64,000 nucleotides of DNA from Pyxidicoccus sp. MSG2 (GCF_026626705.1 NZ_JAPNKC010000001.1:7644001-7708000), one strand, 5' to 3'. Positions 16,675 through 25,911 are shown, numbered from the stretch's first letter. Numbers and translations: made by a program. Notes: generated from the letters alone by a model not told the origin.

Positions 16675-18090
16675 TCAGTCCGCAGGGCTCGATGTGGAAG
16701 GGCGAGCGGGTGGGAAGGCGGCCAGGTAGCACGCATCCTTGTACACGTAGCCGATCTCGTCACAGTCCTTCGGGGGCAGAGCCACCTTCACCCAGCAGCC
16801 GCCATTGATGACAACCAGTCCCTTGCGAGGGCAGCGGCCATTGGCATCTGGCCGCATTTGTCGCGGGAAGGGCTTGGGTGGAAGGTCCAGGGCGATGGTC
16901 GACCACACGGACGGCGCCGCTTTGGGGGGCAATGGTGCTGTCAGGGCGGAGTCCCCAACGGCCACGGTGCCGGCGTCCTTCGTATCCAGTTGTGCTGAGA
17001 CGGGCGCTTCCGCAGGCGCGTCCCCGGGTCGCGCGCTCAGCATCCATGCGATTCCCAGCAGCAGTGGCGCGCCCACCCCGGCCGCGATGCTCCAGTGTCT
17101 CGTATGCCCACCCCGCCCCCGGACCGGAACGCGCCGCGAGGATGCACTCACGTCCACGGGCAGGGCTTGCTCCAGGTCGAAGAGGGGCACATCCGCCTCC
17201 GGCCCTGCCTCGCGCGCGGCTTTGTCCAGCGCCCCGGCCAGCTCGCGTGCGCTGCCACGCACCTCCGGATGCACGGACATCATTCGAGAAATGAGGGCAC
17301 TGAGCTGCACGCAGCAGCGGCTGTTGAGGACTTGCGGAGCGCGGGGGCCCGGACCCTCCAGGCTCCAGACGCGAGCCCCCTCGGCATCCAGCCCCAGCGA
17401 GGGAGGGTACTCGCCGGTGACCAGCCGCCAGGCGGTGACGCCCAGTGCGAAGACGTCATCCGCCGGCCCGGGCGCGTAGGGCACGGTGGGGGCGGGGGAG
17501 GGGTGCATCACGGTGCGCCACGCCTCAGGCGAGCGGTAGGCCGGCGTTCCGGGAGGGAAGGGGGGCCAGGTCAACGTGGTGGCGCCCGCGTAGTGGCCGG
17601 AGCCGAAGTCGGTGAGGAAGACCTGGCCATCGGCCTTCCTCACGAGGATGTTGTCGCCCTTCACGTCTCTGTGCACGCCGCCCACTGCCAGCGTGGCCTC
17701 CAGCGCGCGTGCGAGGCTGGCGAGGCGCGAGAGCACCTGGCGGGAGGAGGGCCGGTGCTCCCTCGCCCAGTCATAGAGAGACGTGCCTTCCACCCACTCC
17801 ATGGCGAGGTATGGGTAGGCAGTGCCCGCCGGGTCCCGCCATTCCCCGTGCCCCACGAGGCGAGGGACGTTCGGATGGCGGATGCGGGAGAGCAGCTCCA
17901 CCTCTCGCGCGAAGCGTCCATCCCGAGGCTGCAGGGCCATCTTGAGGGCCACGGGCCCCCTGGCGCCCTTCGTCCCGATGGCACGATAGACGGCGCCGTA
18001 GGCACCGCGTCCACGTTGTTCCAGCATGCGCCACGGCCCCACGGGTGTTCCCAGGGGAAGCCGTGCCGGATTCAGATAGCCAGGCGCCAT
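16675..18090 (-). CDS. Membrane Ser/Thr protein kinase (Pkn type)
   Basis: The ATG at 18090 gives a product beginning MAPGYLNPARLPLG, shared with the second copy near 25.9 kb. Kinase landmarks: Gly loop GRGAYGAVY (27-35), VALK with K50, HRDVKGDN (140-147, catalytic D142), DFGS (161-164), and a P-E activation end in AYRSPEAW. All catalytic residues are present. After a short linker, one transmembrane helix (HWSIAAGVGAPLLLGIAWML) leads to an extracytoplasmic tail with four Cys (RCPRKG, GGCWVK, KDCDE, DACYL), probably a disulfide-bonded sensor. This is the usual Pkn2-like myxobacterial layout. A 398-bp part is almost identical to the partial copy at 25335-25732. It is divergent from the STAND-type gene, sharing a short promoter region. 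Confidence 0.92.
   Translation of the reverse strand: MAPGYLNPARLPLGTPVGPWRMLEQRGRGAYGAVYRAIGTKGARGPVALKMALQPRDGRFAREVELLSRIRHPNVPRLVGHGEWRDPAGTAYPYLAMEWVEGTSLYDWAREHRPSSRQVLSRLASLARALEATLAVGGVHRDVKGDNILVRKADGQVFLTDFGSGHYAGATTLTWPPFPPGTPAYRSPEAWRTVMHPSPAPTVPYAPGPADDVFALGVTAWRLVTGEYPPSLGLDAEGARVWSLEGPGPRAPQVLNSRCCVQLSALISRMMSVHPEVRGSARELAGALDKAAREAGPEADVPLFDLEQALPVDVSASSRRVPVRGRGGHTRHWSIAAGVGAPLLLGIAWMLSARPGDAPAEAPVSAQLDTKDAGTVAVGDSALTAPLPPKAAPSVWSTIALDLPPKPFPRQMRPDANGRCPRKGLVVINGGCWVKVALPPKDCDEIGYVYKDACYLAAFPPARPSTSSPAD
17528..17925. repeat. Left copy of 398-bp near-perfect direct repeat
   Basis: This stretch of the kinase gene matches 25335-25732 at a constant offset of 7,807 with a single difference, at 17707 (G) versus 25514 (A). 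Sequence outside the block on both sides is clearly more divergent. The two copies are in the same orientation and enclose the STAND-type and DUF262 genes. Confidence 0.9.
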
Positions 18091-18230
18091 GAGTGTCTCG
18101 CGAGGAGGGACGCGGTCAATCCGCTCGCCGCAAGCGTACCCCGGCATTGGTATGTGTCAGGGAGACTCTCTCGGGTACACGAAGTAGCAACGTGGCAAGG
18201 TTCGGTGAGGGCGCCAAATAAAGCGCACTG

Positions 18231-21200
18231 ATGGATGTGCCATGGGGGGCGCGAGAGATGGAAGGAGCGTGCTTAGCTGACCTCATGGCCACGTCCCGCC
18301 ATCCCGAGCCTCCCGTCTTGAGCCGGCCCGAGCTGCTGCCCCTGAAGCAGCTGGACTGGAGCGTCTTCGAAGCCTTCTGCTGCGAGCTGCTCAACCTCTG
18401 CCAGCCAGCGTTCACCTTCTCGAACTATGGGAAGCGTGGTGACGCGCAGCAAGGCATCGACCTGCTCGGGGCGGGTGAGGACGGCACCTGCTGGGTCGCC
18501 CAGTGCAAGCAGGTCGATGACTTCACGGCAAAGCATGCCAAGAAGGCCTTGGAGGCCATGACCTTCAAGGCGGACCGGTACCTGCTCCTCATTAGCGATG
18601 AGGCCCGGGCCAACGTCCGGAAGGTATTCCTCGCGGCGCCCTCCTGGGAACTCTGGGACGTGAGGGACATCTCCCGCCGGGTCCGCGACCTTCCCCCTCA
18701 CAAGAGCAAGCGGCTCGTCGAGCAGTATTTCGGCCCCAGATGGTGCGAGGACTTCCTACGGCTGCCGGGCCCGACAGTCCTGCTTACCCCGGAGGAGTAC
18801 TTCGCCCGGCAGCTCGACTCGGAGCGGCTGTTCCACCATGCATGGAAGCGGGTGGGCCGGGAGAACCTCCTGGACAGGCTTGACAGCCTCCTGGGCCCGA
18901 CTCATGACGCCGGGCTGCTGTGGGGTCGGGGCGGCATCGGCAAGACGAAGTTGCTCTACGAGTGGAGCCTGCGGGCCGCTGAGCGCCATGCCGAGGTGCC
19001 GCTGTTCTTCATCGACCCACAGCGCCCGCTGGAGAGTGAAGCCCTCCGGGAGCTGCTCCCCAGTTCCTGTGTGCTCGTGCTGGATGACGCCCACCCGGGA
19101 GGGCCGCTCGACTCGCTGCTGGCCATGCTCCGGAAACACCCTGGCGCTCGGGTCCTTCTCAGTTGCCGGCCCGAGTCGCGCCACGCGCTGCGCTCGTGGC
19201 TGTCCAGGGCCGACTTCGATGGATGGAAGACGCTGGAGCTGGAGGTGCCTCCGCTCTCCAGCGCCGAGTGTCTCGCACTCGCCCGGCAGGGCGTTGGGGA
19301 GCAGCGGAGTCATCTGGCCGAGAAGCTTGCCGCCATCAGCGTGGACAGCCCCCTGGCCACGGTCCTGGGCGCAAGGCTGGTGTCGAAGCACGAAGCCGAC
19401 CCTCGGCTGCTGTCGAATCACGAGGAGTTCAAGCACCGTTTCGTCGAGTGCTTCAAGGAGATCATCCACGGCACGGTGAGCCCGGGAGTCGACCCCGGCC
19501 TGTGCTCACGGCTCCTCCAGCTGCTGTCGGCGCTCGCGTCTTTCGACATTGAGGATGTCTTCGTTCCCGTGAAGGCCCGCGACTTCCTGGGGACCGATGA
19601 GGCCTCACTCCACCAGGCCCTTGCCGCCCTGACCGAGGCGGGTGCGCTGCTGCGCACCGGGACACGTCTGCGAATCACCCCCGACCTGCTGGCCGAGCAC
19701 ATCCTAGAACAGGCCTGTGTCCACAAAGGTGCATCGACGGGTTATGCCGAGGAGGTCTTCGAGCGGTTCCAGGGAATCTCGGCGGGGCCGCTCATGCGCA
19801 ACCTTTCGGCGCTGGGCTGGCGGCTGCGGCAGGGTGGGAAGGAGCCTCCCGGCTTCCTGGACAGCATCTGGGCGAAGTTACGGACCGTCCTGCGGACGGG
19901 CACCAACTGTGACCAGTTGTTCGTCCTGCGCATCGTCATTTCTGCGGCCGACCTCGACCCGCAGCGGGCTCTTGACTGCGTGGAGACGGTGCTTCACCGG
20001 CTTCATGCCGACGGGGCGGAACCCTTGCGGAAGGAGGTCTCCGAGGTGCTGAGGCTGGCCTTCAGCACGCTTTGGGGCATCCAGGAGTCCTCCGAGTCCC
20101 TGGCGCAGCACTGCCTCGACCGCCTCTGGGAAGAGGGCCAGGACGACCCGAGGCCCTTGGATGGGAACGCACAGCTCGACCATGGCTTGGGCATGCTCTG
20201 CTGTATGGCCCGGTTCCAGCCCGAGACACCGGTGGTCCGGTACATGCGCATTCTGGAGGCCATTGAGCGCTGGTTGGAGGCGCCAGATGCCCTGGACCAC
20301 GTCCACTCGCCCCTGCCCATCCTCGGGGCGCTGCTCGGCAAGAGCGCCAACATCTACAGCAAGAGCGAAGAGGGCTTCGAGTTCCGTTCCTTCATCGTGG
20401 ACGCGGAGCAGATGCGCCCCATCCGCAGGCGAACGCTGGACTTGATTCAGCGCTGTGCCCGCTCTGGCCGGTGCCAGATCGTCCGAGACGCTTCTTGGTA
20501 CCTGGGACGGGCGCTGCGCAATCCGAAGCCATTCGCCGAGACGGAGCTGGTGGCGCTAGACCCCTGGGTTCCCGAGCAGCTCGAAATCCTCCAGCGGATG
20601 GAGCAGCTCGCGACGGAGCTCCCGGAACCCTTCTTCCGCTACCTCCTCATCCAGGCGCTGTATCCAGCCACGTATGAAAGAATGGACCCGCAGGTCTTCG
20701 AGCGGGCACTCGCGTTCATCTCCTCTGTCCCGGCCGACTTCGAGCTCCGGCTGGTTCACGCACTGTGCCTCGACTTGCTGGGCGATCCGCTCATCGGGAG
20801 GTGCCCCCCGGAGGAGCTCTCCGCTCGCTGGCCTGCTCGAGTGGACATCCTGCCCGCCGTGGCACGGGAGCTTCGGGACAGATTCCCGGACCCCTCGACC
20901 GGAGCGAGGTTCCTTCATGAGCGCAGCGAATTCTTGAACCAGCTCAGCCAGCGCGAGAGCGACGCCAACGCGCTATTGGACGCACTCGCGGAACAGGTGC
21001 CCTCCTATGCCCGGGAGTTCTGCGAGAACGCCATCGAGCAGCGGAGCCCCTACCTGTACCTTGCGCTCCCGGGCGCGCTCCATGTCCTCTGGAAGCAGGA
21101 GCCCATCTGGTTCCGGGCGCTCGCGCGGAGGCTGATGACCTCGGGACAGCGAAGCCAGCGTGAGCTGGTGGCTCGGGCCTATGCGTCCGCTGGCATGGCG

Positions 21201-22160
21201 CACCAGCATAGGGCCGGCGAGGTGCTGCGCCTCGATGACGAGGAACTCGGCCTGCTGGCGCTACTGCTGGAGGACAAGGACCCGGAGGTTCGTAACTACT
21301 CGGTCTTCTGGCTTGAGGTGCTTGAGCCCTCGCGGGACGCATGGCTCCACGACGTCCTGGCTCGATTCGATATCAATGGAAACCCCTCGCTTCCAGGCAA
21401 CCTGTGCGTGGGCCTCAAGGCCCTGCACGCACGAGGAGGGCTCTCCGGGGAGCGGCTCGCGCCATTCCTGCGCAAACTCTTTCCCCTGCGGCTGTGCTCC
21501 GAGTTCGTCATCAAGAAGTTCCTGGTCACGGCCGCCCATCACGCTCCGCAGCAGGTCCTGGAGTTCATCCTCTCGCGCATCGAGCGGGTGGGGCCGGATG
21601 CGCCGGAGGGCTTCGAGCCGTTCTCCCTGGAGCGCGAGCCCGGGCTCTTTCCCCTGCTGGGAGGAGGGCCGCATGGCGCGAGCTTCCTGCGCGAGGTGCT
21701 CGCCCGGCTCGCCCGGGCTCCGGACGCCCAGCGCAGGTGGTTGGCGATGCTGTTCAATGCGATGTCCGCCGACTGTACCTCATCGGTGGGGCTCGCCCTG
21801 CTTGAAGAGCAGGCCCGCACGAGTGATGAGGACTCGCTGGAAGCTGTCGGCTGGGTGCTGAGTCACGCCTCCGCTGACTGGGTCCTGGACCAGTCCGAGC
21901 TCATGCGCCGAATCCTGGAGCGGGCCCATGCACTGGGGGCGGCCTGCCAGCAGCACGTGGAGCAGTGGCTGCTGGCGAGGGCGGTGAGCGGCAAGAAAGC
22001 AGGAGAGGTTCAGTCCACCGTGCCTCATGACGAGAAGCGCCTGGAGCGCGCACACGAGTGTAGGCGCCGGCTGCGCCTGCGCTCACCTGCGCACCCCTTC
22101 TATGCCCAGCTTATCGAGCAACTCGAAGTCGTGCGCAGGCACTTCCTCCGCAAGCCCTGA
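18231..22160 (+). CDS. Mrr-like nuclease / STAND-type NTPase protein, candidate antiphage sensor
   Basis: A single chain of 1,309 residues (alternative ATG starts at 18258 and 18285; only 18258 has a G-rich tract upstream). The N-terminus (40-110) reads LDWSVFEAFCCELL, GKRGDAQQGIDLL with D71 and D77, then VAQCK with Q91-x-K93, which is the Mrr_cat PD-(D/E)xK pattern. A P-loop follows: GRGGIGKT (232-239), with Walker B CVLVLDDAH (about 280-289) and a sensor-like RVLLSCRPESR. The remaining 800 residues are helical and repeat-like, resembling TPR or ARM-type solenoids, with no transmembrane segment. Nuclease-STAND-solenoid is the order of Avs antiviral proteins, where the solenoid recognises a phage protein. 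Family assignment to Avs itself is inference. Confidence 0.8.
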   Translation: MDVPWGAREMEGACLADLMATSRHPEPPVLSRPELLPLKQLDWSVFEAFCCELLNLCQPAFTFSNYGKRGDAQQGIDLLGAGEDGTCWVAQCKQVDDFTAKHAKKALEAMTFKADRYLLLISDEARANVRKVFLAAPSWELWDVRDISRRVRDLPPHKSKRLVEQYFGPRWCEDFLRLPGPTVLLTPEEYFARQLDSERLFHHAWKRVGRENLLDRLDSLLGPTHDAGLLWGRGGIGKTKLLYEWSLRAAERHAEVPLFFIDPQRPLESEALRELLPSSCVLVLDDAHPGGPLDSLLAMLRKHPGARVLLSCRPESRHALRSWLSRADFDGWKTLELEVPPLSSAECLALARQGVGEQRSHLAEKLAAISVDSPLATVLGARLVSKHEADPRLLSNHEEFKHRFVECFKEIIHGTVSPGVDPGLCSRLLQLLSALASFDIEDVFVPVKARDFLGTDEASLHQALAALTEAGALLRTGTRLRITPDLLAEHILEQACVHKGASTGYAEEVFERFQGISAGPLMRNLSALGWRLRQGGKEPPGFLDSIWAKLRTVLRTGTNCDQLFVLRIVISAADLDPQRALDCVETVLHRLHADGAEPLRKEVSEVLRLAFSTLWGIQESSESLAQHCLDRLWEEGQDDPRPLDGNAQLDHGLGMLCCMARFQPETPVVRYMRILEAIERWLEAPDALDHVHSPLPILGALLGKSANIYSKSEEGFEFRSFIVDAEQMRPIRRRTLDLIQRCARSGRCQIVRDASWYLGRALRNPKPFAETELVALDPWVPEQLEILQRMEQLATELPEPFFRYLLIQALYPATYERMDPQVFERALAFISSVPADFELRLVHALCLDLLGDPLIGRCPPEELSARWPARVDILPAVARELRDRFPDPSTGARFLHERSEFLNQLSQRESDANALLDALAEQVPSYAREFCENAIEQRSPYLYLALPGALHVLWKQEPIWFRALARRLMTSGQRSQRELVARAYASAGMAHQHRAGEVLRLDDEELGLLALLLEDKDPEVRNYSVFWLEVLEPSRDAWLHDVLARFDINGNPSLPGNLCVGLKALHARGGLSGERLAPFLRKLFPLRLCSEFVIKKFLVTAAHHAPQQVLEFILSRIERVGPDAPEGFEPFSLEREPGLFPLLGGGPHGASFLREVLARLARAPDAQRRWLAMLFNAMSADCTSSVGLALLEEQARTSDEDSLEAVGWVLSHASADWVLDQSELMRRILERAHALGAACQQHVEQWLLARAVSGKKAGEVQSTVPHDEKRLERAHECRRRLRLRSPAHPFYAQLIEQLEVVRRHFLRKP

Positions 22161-22638
22161 CCTCCGCGGGGGAACTGGGGGCTTGTGGGCAACTGCTGGC
22201 TGGCGCTCACTCCCGCGAGCAGCGGTGGCTCCTGCGCCGGGGCCCGCTCCGCAGGCCGATTGAGTTGCTCCAGATGCTCCAGAATGGCGCGCACCCCACC
22301 GAAAGCCGTTAAGTCAAGTACGCCAGCACCCGCCGCCTGCCTCCACACCTCACGCAGTCGAACACGTCCAGCGCGAATGCCTTTCACAGCAACCCAGATC
22401 AATTCAGCTGAGGCTTGCGCCCCTTTTTCGGCCCCCCACCTCCTCGTTCAAGGATGGGCTCTCATCCTCCATCCCCGGATCCGCCCCTCTTGAGGTGAGG
22501 GCGCCCGTCCGGGTAATGGGAACCGCCCAACTCACCTCCCGGCTGGCCGCCCCCAGGGCTGGTGGATGGCTCCTGTCTCAAGGGGTGGGCGCCGCGGCGT
22601 CCTGCGGCGCCCGGACATGGACGGGCGGTATCGACGGC
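22161..22638. other. Gap between convergent defence genes with a possible gene remnant
   Basis: About 480 bp with no complete gene. On the minus strand, 22100-22402 encodes a 100-residue frame with protein-like composition in its first part (VKGIRAGRVRLREVWRQAAG, then VRAILEHLEQLNR), but it starts from a poor context and its last 60 bp overlap the 3' end of the STAND gene. It may be the decayed end of a third gene. I could not identify it. Confidence 0.3.
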
Positions 22639-24891
22639 TCAGCTTCGGAACCGCTCCTGGATGTAGGCCTGCATTCTCGCCCCCGACAGGTCTTGGGAGG
22701 AGGGACCCGCGCGAGCGTAGAAGCGCTCCACGTTGCCGTCCTTGACGAAGATGGGAGACCGTCCCGGCAGGCAGTCCACGGCAAGCACTCGGCCCCCCTG
22801 GTAGTCATCGAACCGGGGATGGATGTACATCATGTGGCTGGTCCCCATACGGTCTTTGATGAGCTCCACCAAGCGCAGGCTCATCTTGTCCTCGCTCTCG
22901 AACTTGTCGGGTCCGAGCCCCACTAGCGTGCCGTCATCAGCCACACCGATGAGCAAAGTGCCCCCGCCCGTGTTGATGAAGGCCGCCAGGGTCTTCAGCA
23001 CGCTGAGCACCATCTTCGGGTCTTCCTGTCCCGTGTGCAGGTTCACGCGCAGGGTGGACTTGAACTCGACGCTGGAGGACTCCCCGCCCTTGATGAACTC
23101 CTCGGTGCTCAGCACCGGTCCCGGCTTGGCGTCGTCCTTCCCCGCCAGCAGGGAGTAGGCGTCGCGAATCACCTTCGCCATCAGTTCCCGGCGCTGCTGG
23201 AGGAACTCTCGGTATTCCATGCGCTCCCACCCATCTGGCAGCGCATGCCAGTAGTGCATCCGCTCCATCTCCTTGGAGGAGAAAGGCTTGCACAGGACCT
23301 GCACGTATTCCGCAGGAGCCTTCCTCGCAAGCTGCGAATGTTCTCCCCAATCCACTACTGTAAAATTGGCGATCTGGGACGTCTCCCGGGAGTCGCCGAT
23401 GCCCTGGCTCTCCAGGAGGCGCTTAGAGAAGAGGGGTTGGCGCTCCAGGGACGTGGTGCCGGACTGGGTCACCACTGCGTCCATCCACTCGCTGACCTTC
23501 TGTCTTGAGAAGAGCACCTCTGCGGCATGGAGGTTCAAGGAGGCGAAGTAGGCGAACATCGACGGACTACGCGCCGCCGAGGTGGCCAGGTCCGTCGGCA
23601 AGGTGATGGTCCAGTAGTCACTCGTCAGGGTGGCATTGCAGGTGGCTGCCAGCATGGCGACAAACGCGTCCGCGTCCTTCACTTGGCGCAGTCGGGCCAA
23701 GTCGAACTCCATTGCTGACTCTGGGGAGCCGGAGTACCGCCCCGTCAGCGCGCTCATGAAGAACCACTGCGCAATCGAGCGCCGCAGCCGCTCCTCTTCG
23801 ACGCCGTATTCCGTCTTCCCGAGCAGGTAAAGGGTGTACGCGAAGAGCAGGGCATTCTCGGAGCTGATCATCCCCTTGTTGAGGAAGCCTGCCTGCTGGA
23901 TGGCGCGCAGGAAGCCATGCCAGTGCTCCAGGTTCAGGACCCGGGCTTGGGCCTGCCGCAGCACCTGGAACTGGGTGTCACGGCGCTCCGAGCTGAGCTC
24001 TCCCGTCTCCAGGTCCTTGCCGCGCAGGATGGAGTACACGTGCTTCAACCGGGCTCGCCGGAAGCCGAGCCCCACGCTGGCGCGCAGAAGTTGGTCGGGG
24101 TCCGGCTGGATGTACGGGTTGAATGGCGAGGGCTTGCCCGCAGTCTGTGTGCGGGCCTCGCGGCAGAACGTCTCAAGTTGGCCACGTCCCTCATCCCAGA
24201 AGACGGACATCAACGTCAGGATGAAGTCCGCTTGGTTGAGCTTCTTGCCCTCGCTGTTGATGCGGACGAACACCTCGGAAACCTGCTCCTCGTCGAGGCT
24301 TGAGGACAGCTCCAGCGTGGTGAAAGGAAAGCTCAGCAGGTTCTGCAGCTTGGAGAAGGTGCTGCCGATATGCCTCCGCTCCTGCGCCGTCACCTCCCGT
24401 ACCGTCGCGAGATCCTTCAGGTAAGTCTCGACCAGTTCGAAGATGTCGGTCGACTTGTCCCAGAGGATCGAGATGTTGGGGATGAAGGCCTTGTCCTGGC
24501 GGATGGCCGCATCCGCCACCTCGAACTTCTCCACCAGCGGGTTGAAGGCAATCTCGATCTTCTCCGGCTTGTAGTTCTCCCGCACCACGGGGACGCCCTT
24601 TACCACGGCGTAGAGCGAGGTCAGTCGCTGCTGCCCATCCACGATGAGCAACCGGGGAATCTTCTGCTTCTCGTCAGTGCCAATGGCTTTGCTTCCCGCA
24701 GCCTCGTTCTCCCAGAACAATAGGTGGCCTACGGGATAGCCCCGGTACATGGAGTCAAACAGGTTGCGAACCTTGGCGTTCTTCCAAACGAAGGGGCGCT
24801 GGATGTCTGGCAGCCCGATTCTACCCAGTGCAATCGAATCCATGAGACTGCCCAGGGTGTTGTCAACTTTGGTGAAGACGGTCCTGCTCAC
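22639..24891 (-). CDS. DUF262 - AlbA_2 (Schlafen-type) fusion protein, candidate defence protein
   Basis: The GTG at 24891 is chosen because AGAGGGGG precedes it at good spacing; a GTG at 24912 has none. The N-terminus is a DUF262 (GmrS/ParB-like) domain: IGLPDIQRPFVW (25-36), a YPVGHLLFWE strand, and the hallmark LLIVDGQQRLTSL with DGQQR at 85-89. A helical region typical of DUF262/DUF1524-class proteins continues to about residue 590. Then comes an AlbA_2 domain: SSSVEFKSTLR (about 600), AFINTGGGTLLIGVADDG (about 640), and a strand ending RFYARAGPSS. DUF262 proteins are type IV restriction or DNA-modification-sensing enzymes; AlbA_2/Schlafen domains bind or cut nucleic acid. Putting both in one chain implies sensing plus cleavage, an inference. 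Confidence 0.82.
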   Translation of the reverse strand: MSRTVFTKVDNTLGSLMDSIALGRIGLPDIQRPFVWKNAKVRNLFDSMYRGYPVGHLLFWENEAAGSKAIGTDEKQKIPRLLIVDGQQRLTSLYAVVKGVPVVRENYKPEKIEIAFNPLVEKFEVADAAIRQDKAFIPNISILWDKSTDIFELVETYLKDLATVREVTAQERRHIGSTFSKLQNLLSFPFTTLELSSSLDEEQVSEVFVRINSEGKKLNQADFILTLMSVFWDEGRGQLETFCREARTQTAGKPSPFNPYIQPDPDQLLRASVGLGFRRARLKHVYSILRGKDLETGELSSERRDTQFQVLRQAQARVLNLEHWHGFLRAIQQAGFLNKGMISSENALLFAYTLYLLGKTEYGVEEERLRRSIAQWFFMSALTGRYSGSPESAMEFDLARLRQVKDADAFVAMLAATCNATLTSDYWTITLPTDLATSAARSPSMFAYFASLNLHAAEVLFSRQKVSEWMDAVVTQSGTTSLERQPLFSKRLLESQGIGDSRETSQIANFTVVDWGEHSQLARKAPAEYVQVLCKPFSSKEMERMHYWHALPDGWERMEYREFLQQRRELMAKVIRDAYSLLAGKDDAKPGPVLSTEEFIKGGESSSVEFKSTLRVNLHTGQEDPKMVLSVLKTLAAFINTGGGTLLIGVADDGTLVGLGPDKFESEDKMSLRLVELIKDRMGTSHMMYIHPRFDDYQGGRVLAVDCLPGRSPIFVKDGNVERFYARAGPSSQDLSGARMQAYIQERFRS

Positions 24892-25007
24892 TTTACCCCC
24901 TCTGCGACCCACCTGCTATGGGTCCTAGTGTCCCTCAGTTTCGCCAAGCTGCCCAGAGAAGTATAGGAAGGATGGCAGGCCTATTGAGGGGGCTGGTGCA
25001 GATGGGC

Positions 25008-25900
25008 CTAGGAGGGCCGCCGCTGGTACTCCCACCCCAGCAATTCAGGGGTTGAAGCGCATCGGCCGGCACCACTCAGGCGACAACTACCTTGATGCTC
25101 ACCGCTCAACTCCGCGCAGCAGCATTTGTTGAGGACACGCGGAGCGCAGGGCTCCGAATCCTCCAGGTTGGAGAGGCGAGTCCCCTCGTCAGCCAGCCAT
25201 GGCTCGGGAGGGTATTCCCTGGTGACCAGCCGGTAGGCGGTGACGCCCAGTGCGAAGACGTCATCGGCCGGCCCGGGCGCGTAGGGCGCGGCGGGGGCAC
25301 AGGGGCGGGGCGCATCACGGTGCGCCATGCCCCCGGCGAGCGGTAGGCCGGCGTTCCGGGAGGGAAGGGGGGCCAGGTCAACGTGGTGGCGCCCGCGTAG
25401 TGGCCGGAGCCGAAGTCGGTGAGGAAGACCTGGCCATCGGCCTTCCTCACGAGGATGTTGTCGCCCTTCACGTCTCTGTGCACGCCGCCCACTGCCAGCG
25501 TGGCCTCCAGCGCACGTGCGAGGCTGGCGAGGCGCGAGAGCACCTGGCGGGAGGAGGGCCGGTGCTCCCTCGCCCAGTCATAGAGAGACGTGCCTTCCAC
25601 CCACTCCATGGCGAGGTATGGGTAGGCAGTGCCCGCCGGGTCCCGCCATTCCCCGTGCCCCACGAGGCGAGGGACGTTCGGATGGCGGATGCGGGAGAGC
25701 AGCTCCACCTCTCGCGCGAAGCGTCCATCCCGGGGATGCAGGGCCAGCTTGAGGGCCACCACGGGACTCCTGGCGCGCTCCGTCCCGATGGCACGATAGA
25801 CGGCGCCGTAGGCACCGCGTCCACGCTGTTCCAGCACGCGCCACGGCCCCACGCATGTTCCCAGTGGAAGCCGTGCCGGATTCAGATAGCCAGTCGCCAT
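25008..25900 (-). pseudogene. Frameshifted, truncated duplicate of the Pkn kinase gene
   Basis: From the ATG at 25900 (MATGYLNPARLPLG) the product follows the intact kinase closely through the Gly loop, HRDVKGDN, DFGSG and AYRSPGAWRTV. Near 25310 the frame breaks: the spacer after GTAGGG is 25 nt here against 23 nt in the intact copy, a net 2-nt gain. Homology resumes in another frame (ADDVFALGVTAYRLVTREYPP) and continues to about 25110, then stops; the transmembrane segment and Cys-rich tail are missing. It begins 11 bp after the stop of the serine-hydrolase gene. A truncated kinase without its lower lobe would not be active, so I call it a pseudogene. Confidence 0.85.
25335..25732. repeat. 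Right copy of 398-bp near-perfect direct repeat
   Basis: Same orientation as 17528-17925, one mismatch (25514). The surrounding kinase-derived sequence is noticeably more diverged, and a net 2-nt length difference lies just to the left of the block. This fits gene conversion or a recent partial re-duplication. Confidence 0.9.
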
Positions 25901-25911
25901 GAAGCAGCGCC

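Noticed and set aside
16675..25900. Insertion sequence or prophage boundaries around the defence genes
   Set aside because: No transposase, integrase, tRNA or terminal inverted repeat was seen; the flanking direct repeats are kinase gene sequence.
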